Below are positions 16,658-25,412 of a DNA stretch of 64,000 nt, piece after piece. Under the pieces are notes generated by a model. It searched no databases, was not told the DNA's origin, and saw only the letters and a list, made by a program, of their open reading frames with translations. The stretch comes from Gramella sp. MT6 (GTDB taxonomy: Bacteria; Bacteroidota; Bacteroidia; Flavobacteriales; Flavobacteriaceae), in NCBI RefSeq assembly GCF_019357415.1, contig NZ_CP048410.1, positions 1,769,001 to 1,833,000 on the forward strand, written 5' to 3'. Every line of letters starts with the position of its first letter. The stretch's first letter is position 1. Made by a program: the position numbers and the translations under genes.

Positions 16658-16995
16658 TGTCTCAATTCAAGAAATCTGAAATAAATATAGAGGTGGTTAC
16701 CGATGAAAATCACGTGCCGGAAAATATTACCTGGAGTGCAGAAGATGGTAATGTGTACAAAGAAGATGCAAAAGCTTTGATGCTTTCAGTTTGGGATTCA
16801 AAAGACCAGGAAACTTTGAGGATCGATCTTTGGACCAAAGAGATGCCGGTAGATGAGATGAAGAAGTTCTTCCATCAAACGCTGGTTTCTATGAGCGACA
16901 CTTATTTTAGAGCTACGCAGGATGATAAAATGCGCGATACAATGAAGGATTTCTGCGATTATTTTGCTGAAAAGACCGAAATAAAGAAGAGCTAG
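16657..16995 (+). CDS. gldC: gliding motility protein GldC
   Basis: A 112-residue soluble protein, normal for GldC, with the family pattern SEINIEVVTDENHVPENITW and an acidic, aromatic middle (LRIDLWTKEMPVDEMKKFF). In Flavobacterium gldC lies next to gldB and its loss reduces gliding, so gene order and sequence agree. It is translationally coupled on both sides: start within the gldB stop, and the next gene starting with a GTG that shares the G of the gldC TAG. Confidence 0.9.
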   Translation: MSQFKKSEINIEVVTDENHVPENITWSAEDGNVYKEDAKALMLSVWDSKDQETLRIDLWTKEMPVDEMKKFFHQTLVSMSDTYFRATQDDKMRDTMKDFCDYFAEKTEIKKS

Positions 16996-17363
16996 TGCAA
17001 AAATTGATCTTTGTATATAATGCCGATTCCGGCAAATTCAATGCGTTGATGGATTCATTGCAAAAAGTAGTGAATCCATCATCTTATTCCTGTATACTTT
17101 GTGAGCTAACTCATGGCTTGATGGAGGAAAAGAAGGAATGGAGAAATTTCAGGCAAAGCCTGGATGTTGAAACCGATTTTCTTCATAAAGACGAATTCCT
17201 GAAAGCATATGCCTCAAAATTCGGGCATAAATTTGAATTTCCGGTAATCCTCGCTCAGACCGATAAAGGTTTGGAGGTATTTATTTCCAAGAATGAATTT
17301 TCAGAGATCGACGACCTTAAAGTTTTAATGGAGACGATAAAAGAAAGAATGCAGCTTTATTAA
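16995..17363 (+). CDS. small CxxC protein downstream of gldC, function unknown
   Basis: A 122-residue cytoplasmic-looking protein with a GTG start inside the gldC stop codon, so it belongs to the gldB-gldC transcript. The N-terminus (LIFVYNADSGKFNALMDSL) resembles a beta-strand/helix opening. A CILC pair follows in SCILCELTHG, around residues 33-36, recalling thioredoxin-like or metal-binding proteins, but the rest does not let me name a fold. No signal peptide. It overlaps the convergent engB gene by four bases. Confidence 0.75.
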   Translation: MQKLIFVYNADSGKFNALMDSLQKVVNPSSYSCILCELTHGLMEEKKEWRNFRQSLDVETDFLHKDEFLKAYASKFGHKFEFPVILAQTDKGLEVFISKNEFSEIDDLKVLMETIKERMQLY

Positions 17364-17965
17364 GATTTACGCAGCTGTTCGTTTACTTCTTCTATATAAT
17401 CCAGAACATCATCCTGACCTAGTTTTGTAGTAGCTGAAGTAATAAAATACTGAGGCATTTCTTCCCAGGTTTCCAGCATTTCGTTTTTGTAATTCTCGAT
17501 GTTCTCTTCTAAAACTTTCGGTTTTAGCTTATCTGCCTTGGTGAAAATAATGCAAAATGGAACTGCGTTCTCGCCAAGCCATTGCATAAATTCCATGTCT
17601 ATAGGTTGAGGTTTGTGCCTGGAGTCTATAAGCACAAAAGCACAGATCATCTGCTTTCTTTTTTCGAAATAGGCTGTTATGAATTTCTGAAATACTCTTT
17701 TGGTAGATTTAGAAACCTGGGCATATCCATAACCAGGCAGATCCACCAGATGCCAGTTATTATTGATCAGGAAATGATTGATCAACTGGGTTTTTCCCGG
17801 TTTAGCAGAAGTTTTTGCAAGAGATTTTCTACCCGTTATCATGTTGATAAGGGATGATTTTCCAACGTTACTTCGGCCTATAAAAGCATATTCGGGAAGG
17901 CTGCTGTTTGGGCATTGATCAACTTTGGAGTTGCTCACCACAAATTCTGCCGTCTTGATTTTCAT
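17360..17965 (-). CDS. engB: ribosome biogenesis GTPase EngB (YihA/YsxC)
   Basis: A 201-residue GTPase involved in large ribosomal subunit assembly and normally essential. The motifs are all present: G1 GRSNVGKS (30-37), G3 DLPGYGYA, G4 TKADK and G5 SATTKLG. The switch region includes KPGKTQLINHF. Length is standard. It lies ten bases downstream of the alpha/beta hydrolase gene on the same strand, so the two are probably cotranscribed. Confidence 0.96.
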   Translation of the reverse strand: MKIKTAEFVVSNSKVDQCPNSSLPEYAFIGRSNVGKSSLINMITGRKSLAKTSAKPGKTQLINHFLINNNWHLVDLPGYGYAQVSKSTKRVFQKFITAYFEKRKQMICAFVLIDSRHKPQPIDMEFMQWLGENAVPFCIIFTKADKLKPKVLEENIENYKNEMLETWEEMPQYFITSATTKLGQDDVLDYIEEVNEQLRKS

Positions 17966-17975
17966 AAGAGCTGTT

Positions 17976-18740
17976 TTAGATCTTTCGTTCTTTCAACCAT
18001 CCGTGTAGTAACTGGTTGAATTCTTCAGGGTGTTCCATCATTGCAGCATGCCCGCACTTGTCTATCCAGTAAAGATCTGAATCTGGTAACAGGCGCTGAA
18101 AATCTTCTGCAACTTCGGGTGGAGTAACGGTGTCGTTCTTTCCCCAGATAATGCAGGTTGGGGTCTTCATCTTTGGAAGATCCTTAGCCATATTATGCCG
18201 AATTGCACTTTTTGCAATAGCTAGGGTCTTAACCAGTTTATTCCTGTCGCTTACCGTATGGTAAACTTCATCAACAATTTCCTTGGTAGCAACTTCAGGG
18301 TCATAAAAAACAGCCTGAGCTTTTTTCTTGATAAAATCGTAATCTCCTCTTCTTGGGTAGCTTTCTCCCATGGCATTCTCGTATAGACCAGAACTACCTG
18401 TAATCACCAGCGCTTCTACAATTTCCGGAAACATTTTTGTTGCCAGAAGAGCAATATGTCCGCCCAGTGAATTTCCCAACAGGATCACTTTTTCGTAGCC
18501 TTTGTAATCGATAAATTCTTTAAGATATTTAGCGAACGTTCCTACACTTGTCTTCAAAAGAGACATTGAATATAATGGCAGTTCCGGGATTAGAACCTTG
18601 TATTCTTTTTCCGGAAAGTAATTGATTACACCATCAAAATTACTGAGGCCTCCCATAAGTCCGTGAAGAATAACAATTGGTGTTCCTTCGCCTTTCTCAA
18701 GATATGTGAATTTTCCCTCTTGCCTTAAGTGATCTTTCAT
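17976..18740 (-). CDS. alpha/beta hydrolase
   Basis: A 254-residue hydrolase with the oxyanion motif HGLMGG (26-31), nucleophile elbow GNSLGG with Ser91, an acid in WGKNDTVTPPE and the catalytic His in CGHAAMMEHPEEF. No signal peptide. Such enzymes hydrolyse esters, lactones or C-C bonds; the substrate is not evident. It is the first gene of a short operon with engB, and a candidate -7 element flanked by an inverted repeat lies 26 bases upstream of its start. Confidence 0.9.
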   Translation of the reverse strand: MKDHLRQEGKFTYLEKGEGTPIVILHGLMGGLSNFDGVINYFPEKEYKVLIPELPLYSMSLLKTSVGTFAKYLKEFIDYKGYEKVILLGNSLGGHIALLATKMFPEIVEALVITGSSGLYENAMGESYPRRGDYDFIKKKAQAVFYDPEVATKEIVDEVYHTVSDRNKLVKTLAIAKSAIRHNMAKDLPKMKTPTCIIWGKNDTVTPPEVAEDFQRLLPDSDLYWIDKCGHAAMMEHPEEFNQLLHGWLKERKI

Positions 18741-18760
18741 TGATAGCCTTTGCGGTTAGC

Positions 18761-18779
18761 AATCGCAAATATAGCGATT
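18761..18779 (-). promoter_or_regulatory. -7 element within an inverted repeat, upstream of the hydrolase
   Basis: AATCGC (18761-18766) and GCGATT (18774-18779) form an inverted repeat around a -7 box that reads TATATTTG on the minus strand (18766-18773). A protein bound to such a repeat would cover the promoter, so it may be an operator; this is inference from position only. Confidence 0.4.
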
Positions 18780-18947
18780 TCGATACAAGTATAATCATTT
18801 TTGAGTAACTGCAATGGCTTTTATGCGAAGTGGGAAATTTATAAACACGATGTTTTTCAGCCAGGAATATCCACAATTCCCCACCGATTTTCAAATTCCT
18901 GAATCCTAAGCTAATAGCGCTATTTAAAAGGTTTTCAATTACATACA

Positions 18948-18998
18948 GTGGTAAAACTTATCAACATTGTGGTAAAAAGTGGTAAATTGTGGTAATAT
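18948..18998 (+). promoter_or_regulatory. candidate MraZ operator: four GTGGTAA repeats
   Basis: GTGGTAA begins at 18948, 18969, 18979 and 18989. The last three are spaced exactly 10 bases apart and the first lies 21 bases (two helical turns) upstream. In Escherichia coli MraZ binds TGGGN direct repeats with a 10-base period in front of its own gene. Here TGGTA takes that role at the same place and spacing. The last repeat touches the promoter's -33 region, as expected for autorepression. Confidence 0.65.
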
Positions 18999-19012
18999 TT
19001 TCAATATATTTG
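18987..19012 (+). promoter_or_regulatory. candidate promoter of the dcw cluster (mraZ)
   Basis: TATATTTG at 19005-19012 is a consensus -7 box. TTG at 18987-18989 lies 15 bases upstream, slightly closer than usual. The leader before the mraZ GTG would be about 13 bases. The element overlaps the repeat array. Confidence 0.55.
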
Positions 19013-19030
19013 GCTCTATAATACCTAACC

Positions 19031-19498
19031 GTGATAAATTTAATTGGGACATACGAATGCAAAGTCGATGCGAAAGGCCGTTTAATGGTGCCTTCAGCGT
19101 TGAAAAAGCAATTAGCTCCCATGATGCAGGACGGTTTTGTAATTAAGCGCGCAGTTTTCCAAAGCTGCCTTGAGCTTTATCCGATGGAGGAGTGGAATGT
19201 TCTAATGAACAGAATGAATAAGCTGAACAGGTTCAAAAAAAAGAATGTCGATTTTATTAGAAGGTTCACTGCCGGGGTTAAAACTGTTGAGGTTGATACC
19301 AACGGCAGGTTGCTTATTCCAAAGGATCTTATTGCTTTTGCCGGAATAGAGAAAGAGATCGTTCTTTCTTCGGCAATCAATATTGTGGAGATCTGGGATA
19401 AAGATAAATATGAAAATACCATCGAAGCTTCTTCAGATGACTTTGGAGATCTGGCGGAAGAAGTGATGGGTAACGATGATTTTGATGGAGTATCATAA
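19031..19498 (+). CDS. mraZ: transcriptional regulator MraZ
   Basis: A 155-residue DNA-binding protein with two SpoVT-AbrB-like halves, each with the family DxxxR signature: DAKGRLMVPS near residue 13 and DTNGRLLIPKD near residue 90. It forms rings and represses the division and cell wall cluster in other bacteria. The start is GTG at 19031, giving MINLIGTYECKVD. A four-copy repeat lies directly upstream. The coding end overlaps rsmH, as is usual for this pair. Confidence 0.95.
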   Translation: MINLIGTYECKVDAKGRLMVPSALKKQLAPMMQDGFVIKRAVFQSCLELYPMEEWNVLMNRMNKLNRFKKKNVDFIRRFTAGVKTVEVDTNGRLLIPKDLIAFAGIEKEIVLSSAINIVEIWDKDKYENTIEASSDDFGDLAEEVMGNDDFDGVS

Positions 19499-20381
19499 TC
19501 CTGTTCTGCTAAAAGAGTCGGTTGATGGTTTAGATATAAAACCTGATGGCGTCTATGTGGATGTAACCTTCGGTGGAGGAGGGCATTCTCGTGAGATCTT
19601 AAAAAGACTTGGGTCTAAAGGAAGACTTTACGCTTTCGATCAGGATAAGGATGCTCTGGAGAATAAGATCGATGATGAGCGTTTTACCCTTATCAATGAA
19701 AATTTCAGATTTCTGAAACGATTTTTGAGATTTTACGGGGTTAAAAAAGTTGACGGTATTCTTGGTGATTTTGGGGTTTCCTCGCACCAGTTCAATGAAG
19801 CTGAAAGAGGATTTTCAACCAGGTTCGACGCGAAACTGGATATGAGAATGAATCAGGGTGATAAATTGAGTGCCTACGAAGTGATCAATGAATATGATGA
19901 AGAGCAACTGAAAAGATTGTTCTACGAGTATGCCGATCTAAAGAACGCTCCAAAACTGGCTAGAACGATTGTTTCAGAAAGAAAGAACAACCCGATCGAA
20001 ACCAGTGAGCAATTAAATGAATTATTGAAGCCTTTATTATTTAAAGGTAAAGAAAATAAGATCCTGGCGCAGATCTATCAGGCAATAAGGATAGAAGTGA
20101 ACCAGGAGATCGAAGTTCTTAAAGAATTTTTGCTGCAAACCGAAGAAATTATCAAGCCAGACGGAAGGTTGAGTTTGATATCCTATCACTCCCTGGAAGA
20201 CAGGTTGGTGAAAAGGTATATAAGGAGTGGTTTATTTGAAGGAGAACCGGAAAAGGATATGTATGGAAATATATCTGTTCCGTTCAAAAAAGTAAATGGA
20301 TTGATAGTTCCTTCAAAAGAGGAGATAAAGCAGAATAACCGCGCGCGAAGCGCAAAGCTCAGGGTAGCGAGAAAGTTATAA
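19485..20381 (+). CDS. rsmH: 16S rRNA (cytosine1402-N4)-methyltransferase
   Basis: A 298-residue SAM-dependent enzyme acting on helix 44 of 16S rRNA. The motifs are YHNPVLLKESVDGL at the N-terminus, the SAM-binding DVTFGGGGHSREIL, GILGDFGVSSHQ, and the C-terminal SYHSLEDRLVKRY. I prefer the ATG at 19485 (MEYHNPVLL) over the ATG at 19476, because family members begin close to this motif. It overlaps mraZ by 14 bases and ends directly before the ftsL ATG. Confidence 0.95.
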   Translation: MEYHNPVLLKESVDGLDIKPDGVYVDVTFGGGGHSREILKRLGSKGRLYAFDQDKDALENKIDDERFTLINENFRFLKRFLRFYGVKKVDGILGDFGVSSHQFNEAERGFSTRFDAKLDMRMNQGDKLSAYEVINEYDEEQLKRLFYEYADLKNAPKLARTIVSERKNNPIETSEQLNELLKPLLFKGKENKILAQIYQAIRIEVNQEIEVLKEFLLQTEEIIKPDGRLSLISYHSLEDRLVKRYIRSGLFEGEPEKDMYGNISVPFKKVNGLIVPSKEEIKQNNRARSAKLRVARKL

Positions 20382-20705
20382 ATGTCCATGAAAAGAGGTT
20401 TTTATAACATACTGAAAGCGAATTTTCTTATCAGTGAAGATGCTGTAAAGAACTGGAGGTTTATAGTTTTCTGTACCATACTGGCCATTGTGATGATCGC
20501 GAGTTCACACAATGCCGAGAAAAAAGTACATCAGATCGCAAAACTGAATAAAGAGGTACTGGAGTTGAGAAGCGAGTTTTTAGAGAGGCGATCAAAATTG
20601 ATGAGAGTAAAGATGGAGTCTACCATAACTGAAAAAATGGTGGAAAAGGGGATAGGGCCTTCGGAGACCCCACCCAATAAAATAAGAGTGATAATAAAAG
20701 ATTAA
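20382..20705 (+). CDS. ftsL: FtsL-like cell division protein
   Basis: A 107-residue bitopic protein with a cytoplasmic N-terminus, one transmembrane helix (about 26-42, WRFIVFCTILAIVMIAS) and a periplasmic coiled-coil stretch (KLNKEVLELRSEFLERRSKLM). The sequence is too divergent for identity on its own, but size, topology and position between rsmH and ftsI are those of FtsL, which bridges FtsQ/FtsB and FtsW/FtsI at the septum. It begins at the base after the rsmH stop; ftsI follows after seven bases. Confidence 0.85.
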   Translation: MSMKRGFYNILKANFLISEDAVKNWRFIVFCTILAIVMIASSHNAEKKVHQIAKLNKEVLELRSEFLERRSKLMRVKMESTITEKMVEKGIGPSETPPNKIRVIIKD

Positions 20706-20712
20706 CCCAAAA

Positions 20713-22704
20713 ATGGCTACAACCGAAAAAAGCATCCTGAATCGTATGTATTTCGTGGCTGGCTGTCTCTTTATATTTGCGATAGCGGTAGGGGTTAAAT
20801 TGCTCAATATCCAGTTTGTTCACGGTGAACATTATAAAGAACTAGCTGAGGAGCGCACTCTAAAAAACTTCAAGATACCAGCAAACCGTGGTAATTTATA
20901 CGACGTCAACGGAAATCTTCTGGCTACATCTGTACCTAAATATGATGTAAGGTTCGATGCGGTTACGGTTTCAGATAAGAACTTCGAAGAAAATATTGGT
21001 CCGTTATCAGAAAACCTTTCCAGGATGCTGGGGCAACCGGCCTCATATTATTCTCAGAAATTAAGAGCGGCCAGGGCAAACAAACAGCGTTACGTGCTAA
21101 TTGCTAGAAACCTAGGGTATTCAGATTATATGAAAATGAGAGAGTTTCCAATGTTCAATTTGGGAGCTTATAAAGGTGGGATGATCACCGAGCAAAGTAC
21201 CGTTCGTGAGCATCCACTTGGGAAGATGGGTGAGAGAACCGTAGGTTATGAGAGAAGAGATGAAAATGGGTATTTTACAAGAGTAGGTCTTGAAGGTGCC
21301 TTCAGTAATTATTTGAGAGGTACAGATGGCCGCCGGTTAAAACAAAAGATCGCGAAAGGTCAGTGGAAACCTATTAGTGATAATAATGAAATGGAGCCAA
21401 GAGATGGTTATGATGTAGTTTCAACTATAGATGTGAACATCCAGGATATTGCCCATCATTCATTATTAAGACAACTGGAATATTTCGAAGCAGATCATGG
21501 CACAGTGGTAGTGATGGAAACGGCTACCGGGGAGATCAAAGCCATGTCTAATCTTGGTAGAACTAAAGAAGGTACTTATTTCGAAAAAAGAAATTATGCG
21601 GTTTATGAGGCTCATGAGCCTGGTTCAACTTTTAAATTAATGGCGATGGTCGCTGCTTTGGAAGACAAGGTGGTAGATACCAGCCAGGTTATAGATACAG
21701 AAAAAGGAGTGGTTAGATTTTACGGAAGGCCGGTGAGAGATTCTCATCACGGTGGCTATGGTAAGATCTCTGCAGCCAAGGCTTTTGAAGTTTCTTCAAA
21801 TACAGCATTTACAAAAATGATCACAGAAGGATATAAGAATGAGCCTTCAAAATTTGTTGATCGACTTTATTCAATGGGACTTAACCAGAAAATTGGTCTT
21901 GAAATCAAGGGTGAGGGATCCCCCCGAATTCCTCACCCACAAGACAAAAGCTGGAATGGTTTAAGCCTTCCCTGGATGGCCTTTGGTTATGGTGTGGCAA
22001 TAACGCCTTTGCAAACCCTTACTTTTTATAATGCTATCGCTAATGATGGTGAGATGATAAAACCTAGGTTTATCAAGGAAGTAAAAGATCGTGATAAGCC
22101 TATTATTACCATGGAAAAGCAGGTGATGAATCCTGCGATCTGTTCAGTAGAGACGGCAAAGAAGGTTCGGGCTATGATGAAAAAAACTGTGGAAAGAGGA
22201 ACCGCTGCTAATATTTATACCGAAAACTTTTCAATGGCGGGTAAAACAGGAACCTGTCAAACCGAATACTGGATAGAACCAGGAAGATATATCGCATCTT
22301 TTGCGGGTTATTTCCCAGCTGAAAATCCTAAATATTCCTGTATAGTGGTTATTCACAAACCAAACCGAAGAAAAGGATATTACGGGAATATTGTAGCAGC
22401 ACCGGTTTTTAAAGATATCGCCAGAAAGATATATACAGATACTCCGGTAATGGATGAGCTAGAGTCTCTGGAGGTGAATGATGAGGAAGTAAATACAGAT
22501 TTCGAAAAATATTATACCAAGATACAGAACGAGAAATTGCTCATGCCAGATGTGACAGGAATGCCGGCTATGGATGCAATTTCGATCCTTGAAAATCTTG
22601 GTCTGGAGGTGAGATTGAACGGTAAGGGAATCGTTAAAAGGCAATCTGTATCTGCAGGACAAAAATTGAAGAATAAGCAAACCGTAAAACTGGAGTTGAG
22701 TTAA
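20713..22704 (+). CDS. ftsI: septal penicillin-binding protein (FtsI/PBP3, class B) with PASTA domain
   Basis: A 663-residue transpeptidase that cross-links septal peptidoglycan. One N-terminal membrane helix (about 12-33) is followed by the class B dimerisation domain (NRGNLYDVNGNLLA). The catalytic motifs are STFK (305-308, Ser305 nucleophile), SSN (361-363) and KTGT (511-514). A PASTA repeat (LMPDVTGMPAMDAISILENL) occupies the last 60 residues, more typical of Gram-positive homologues but common in this phylum. Its stop shares one base with the murE ATG. Confidence 0.95.
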   Translation: MATTEKSILNRMYFVAGCLFIFAIAVGVKLLNIQFVHGEHYKELAEERTLKNFKIPANRGNLYDVNGNLLATSVPKYDVRFDAVTVSDKNFEENIGPLSENLSRMLGQPASYYSQKLRAARANKQRYVLIARNLGYSDYMKMREFPMFNLGAYKGGMITEQSTVREHPLGKMGERTVGYERRDENGYFTRVGLEGAFSNYLRGTDGRRLKQKIAKGQWKPISDNNEMEPRDGYDVVSTIDVNIQDIAHHSLLRQLEYFEADHGTVVVMETATGEIKAMSNLGRTKEGTYFEKRNYAVYEAHEPGSTFKLMAMVAALEDKVVDTSQVIDTEKGVVRFYGRPVRDSHHGGYGKISAAKAFEVSSNTAFTKMITEGYKNEPSKFVDRLYSMGLNQKIGLEIKGEGSPRIPHPQDKSWNGLSLPWMAFGYGVAITPLQTLTFYNAIANDGEMIKPRFIKEVKDRDKPIITMEKQVMNPAICSVETAKKVRAMMKKTVERGTAANIYTENFSMAGKTGTCQTEYWIEPGRYIASFAGYFPAENPKYSCIVVIHKPNRRKGYYGNIVAAPVFKDIARKIYTDTPVMDELESLEVNDEEVNTDFEKYYTKIQNEKLLMPDVTGMPAMDAISILENLGLEVRLNGKGIVKRQSVSAGQKLKNKQTVKLELS

Positions 22705-24170
22705 TGAAAGTATTAAAGGACATACTTTACAGAGTGAACATGAAGGCGGTTGCCGGGGATACCGGTGTGACCATTAACGATATACATTTCGATTCCAGGA
22801 AGGTGAAGCTTAATGATGTCTTTGTGGCCATTAGGGGAACATTATCTGATGGACATGACTTTATTAAAAATGCCGAAAATCAGGGGGCGCTTGCGGTTGT
22901 TTGCGAAGAGATCCCTGAAAATAAAATAAACGGTGTTACTTATATAGAAGTTGAAGATACTAAAAAGGCTCTGGCCTATATATCTGCAAACTACTTCGAT
23001 GAACCTTCTTCAAAACTGAAGCTTGTTGGAGTTACGGGAACCAATGGTAAAACGACCATTGCGACTTTGCTTTACGACCTGTTCTCTAAGGCTGGATTTA
23101 AATGCGGTCTTCTTTCTACAGTGAAAGTAATGGTTGGGACTGAAGAGCATTCGGCTATAAGAACTACTCCAGATTCTATAACCATCAATTCTTATTTAAA
23201 AGATATGAATGACGTGGGAGTAGAATTCTGTTTTATGGAAGTTAGCTCTCACGGGATAGATCAGCATAGAACTACCGCTCTCAAATTCGAAGGCGGAATA
23301 TTCACCAACCTTTCTCATGATCATTTAGATTATCACAAGGATTTCGCGGAATATCGCGATGTGAAAAAGCGCTTTTTTGATGAGCTGCCTTCTTCCGCCT
23401 TTGCACTTACCAATGCAGATGATAAGAATGGGCCGGTGATGCTTCAGAATACAAAAGCGAAAAAATACACCTACGCTCTTAAATCTTACGCAGATTATCA
23501 GGCGCAGATACTGGAAAATAATTTTACAGGTTTACTTCTGAAAATAAAAGGTCAGGAGTTGTGGACAAAATTGATTGGTAGTTTCAATGCCTATAATGTT
23601 TTAGCGATCTATGCCACGGCAGATCTTCTAGGTTTGAAAACCATGGAGATCCTGCGCATTATTAGTGAACTGAATTCTGTAAGCGGAAGGTTTCAATATG
23701 TGATCTCTGATAATGATAAGATCACGGCTATCGTTGACTATGCTCACACACCAGATGCTTTAAAGAATGTGCTGGAAACTATTAATAGTATCAGAACCAA
23801 AAATGAAGAGCTTATAACAGTTGTGGGATGCGGTGGTGATAGAGATACTACCAAAAGGCCAGTAATGGGGAATATTGCTTCCTCGTTAAGTACTAAAGTG
23901 ATTTTTACCAGCGATAATCCACGAACTGAAGATCCTGAAAAGATCATTGCTGATGTGGAAGCAGGAGTGGAGCCACAGAATTTTAAAAAAACAATGAGTG
24001 TTACCAATAGGAAACAGGCTATCAAAACAGCCTGTCAAATGGCGGGACCTAATGATATTATTTTAATCGCCGGTAAAGGTCATGAGACTTACCAGGAGGT
24101 TAACGGAGAAAAGTTTGATTTTGATGATCTCAAGATCGTGAATGAATTTTTAAAACAACTGGATAAATAA
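22704..24170 (+). CDS. murE: UDP-MurNAc-L-Ala-D-Glu:meso-DAP ligase
   Basis: This 488-residue cytoplasmic ligase adds the third amino acid of the peptidoglycan stem. The ATP-binding TGTNGKTT is at 111-118. The specificity motif DNPR at 404-407 predicts meso-diaminopimelate rather than lysine. A lysine in YRDVKKRFF is the likely carbamylated residue. GKGHETYQE near the end is typical of MurE. Start and stop overlap its neighbours by one base each (TAATG), showing tight coupling with ftsI and mraY. Confidence 0.96.
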   Translation: MKVLKDILYRVNMKAVAGDTGVTINDIHFDSRKVKLNDVFVAIRGTLSDGHDFIKNAENQGALAVVCEEIPENKINGVTYIEVEDTKKALAYISANYFDEPSSKLKLVGVTGTNGKTTIATLLYDLFSKAGFKCGLLSTVKVMVGTEEHSAIRTTPDSITINSYLKDMNDVGVEFCFMEVSSHGIDQHRTTALKFEGGIFTNLSHDHLDYHKDFAEYRDVKKRFFDELPSSAFALTNADDKNGPVMLQNTKAKKYTYALKSYADYQAQILENNFTGLLLKIKGQELWTKLIGSFNAYNVLAIYATADLLGLKTMEILRIISELNSVSGRFQYVISDNDKITAIVDYAHTPDALKNVLETINSIRTKNEELITVVGCGGDRDTTKRPVMGNIASSLSTKVIFTSDNPRTEDPEKIIADVEAGVEPQNFKKTMSVTNRKQAIKTACQMAGPNDIILIAGKGHETYQEVNGEKFDFDDLKIVNEFLKQLDK

Positions 24171-25402
24171 TGCTGTATTACTTATTTAAATTTCTGGAAG
24201 AGCAGTATCAGTTGCCAGGAGCGCAGTTGTTTGAATTCCTGTCGTTCAGGTCGGCCATGGCGATCATTTTATCGCTTGGTATTTCTACGATCTACGGGAA
24301 AAGGATTATCAATTATCTAAGAGCGAAACAAATTGGTGAAAGCGTACGTGACCTTGGGTTAAAAGGTCAGTCTGAAAAGGCTGGAACTCCAACCATGGGT
24401 GGGATTATCATTATTGTAGCCACACTTATTCCTGTATTACTTTTCGCTAAACTGGAAAATATTTATGTCATCCTTTTGATCGTTACTACGATCTGGATGG
24501 GGGTGATCGGATTTCTGGATGATTATATCAAGACCTTTAAAAAGGATAAAGAAGGCTTGAAGGGTAAATTCAAGGTCATCGGTCAGATTGGTCTTGGACT
24601 GATCGTAGGATGCACCATGTATTTTCATCCGCAGATCACAACAAAAGAAGTGGTAACAGAAACCAGCCCTACCGAGGATGTTATCGCCCGGGCAGAAGTA
24701 GTGGATATGGGGCCTGAAGTTAAGGATACCAGTACTACTATTCCTTTTGTGAAAAATAATGAATTTGAATATTCGAGTCTGATCAGCTGGATAGATCCGT
24801 CATTAGTGAATTACGCCTGGCTTATTTTCATACCGATCGTAATTTTTATCGTTACCGCTGTTTCTAACGGTGCCAATCTAACTGATGGTATCGACGGCCT
24901 GGCAGCAGGTTCCTCGGCAATAATCGTATTAACCCTGGGTCTTTTTGCCTGGGTTTCGGGTAACATCATCTTTTCAGATTACCTGAATATAATGTATATC
25001 CCACGATCGGGAGAAATGACCATTTTCATCACTGCTTTTGCTGGAGCTTTGGTCGGTTTCTTATGGTATAACACATTTCCTGCGCAGGTATTTATGGGTG
25101 ATACAGGAAGTTTGACCATTGGAGGAATTATTGCCGTTCTGGCGATCGCCACAAGAAAAGAATTGTTGATCCCGCTTTTATGCGGAATCTTTTTAATTGA
25201 AAACCTTTCAGTAGTAATGCAAGTGGGCTGGTTTAAATACACTAGGAAAAAATACGGCGAGGGCCGGCGGATTTTTCTAATGTCTCCCTTGCATCACCAC
25301 TATCAGAAGAAAGGTAAACATGAGAGCAAGATCGTAGTGAGGTTCTGGATCGTCGGGATTTTTCTGGCCATTCTAACCATAGTTACGTTGAAGGTTCGAT
25401 AA
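24170..25402 (+). CDS. mraY: phospho-MurNAc-pentapeptide translocase
   Basis: A 410-residue polytopic enzyme that transfers phospho-MurNAc-pentapeptide to undecaprenyl phosphate, giving lipid I. Diagnostic segments are GTPTMGG, FLDDY (115-119), [20 protein letters not shown] and [10 protein letters not shown]. It is about 50 residues longer than the E. coli protein; the extra part is a hydrophilic stretch at about 157-205 between membrane segments, rich in Glu and Thr, probably a periplasmic loop. murD follows after ten bases. Confidence 0.96.
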   Translation: MLYYLFKFLEEQYQLPGAQLFEFLSFRSAMAIILSLGISTIYGKRIINYLRAKQIGESVRDLGLKGQSEKAGTPTMGGIIIIVATLIPVLLFAKLENIYVILLIVTTIWMGVIGFLDDYIKTFKKDKEGLKGKFKVIGQIGLGLIVGCTMYFHPQITTKEVVTETSPTEDVIARAEVVDMGPEVKDTSTTIPFVKNNEFEYSSLISWIDPSLVNYAWLIFIPIVIFIVTAVSNGANLTDGIDGLAAGSSAIIVLTLGLFAWVSGNIIFSDYLNIMYIPRSGEMTIFITAFAGALVGFLWYNTFPAQVFMGDTGSLTIGGIIAVLAIATRKELLIPLLCGIFLIENLSVVMQVGWFKYTRKKYGEGRRIFLMSPLHHHYQKKGKHESKIVVRFWIVGIFLAILTIVTLKVR

Positions 25403-25412
25403 GCTGGAAATT

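Noticed and set aside
18850..18965. DnaA-box-like sequences (ATATCCACA, TTATCAACA) near mraZ as an origin
   Set aside because: Only isolated one-mismatch boxes; no dnaA gene, no cluster of boxes and no AT-rich unwinding pattern with them.
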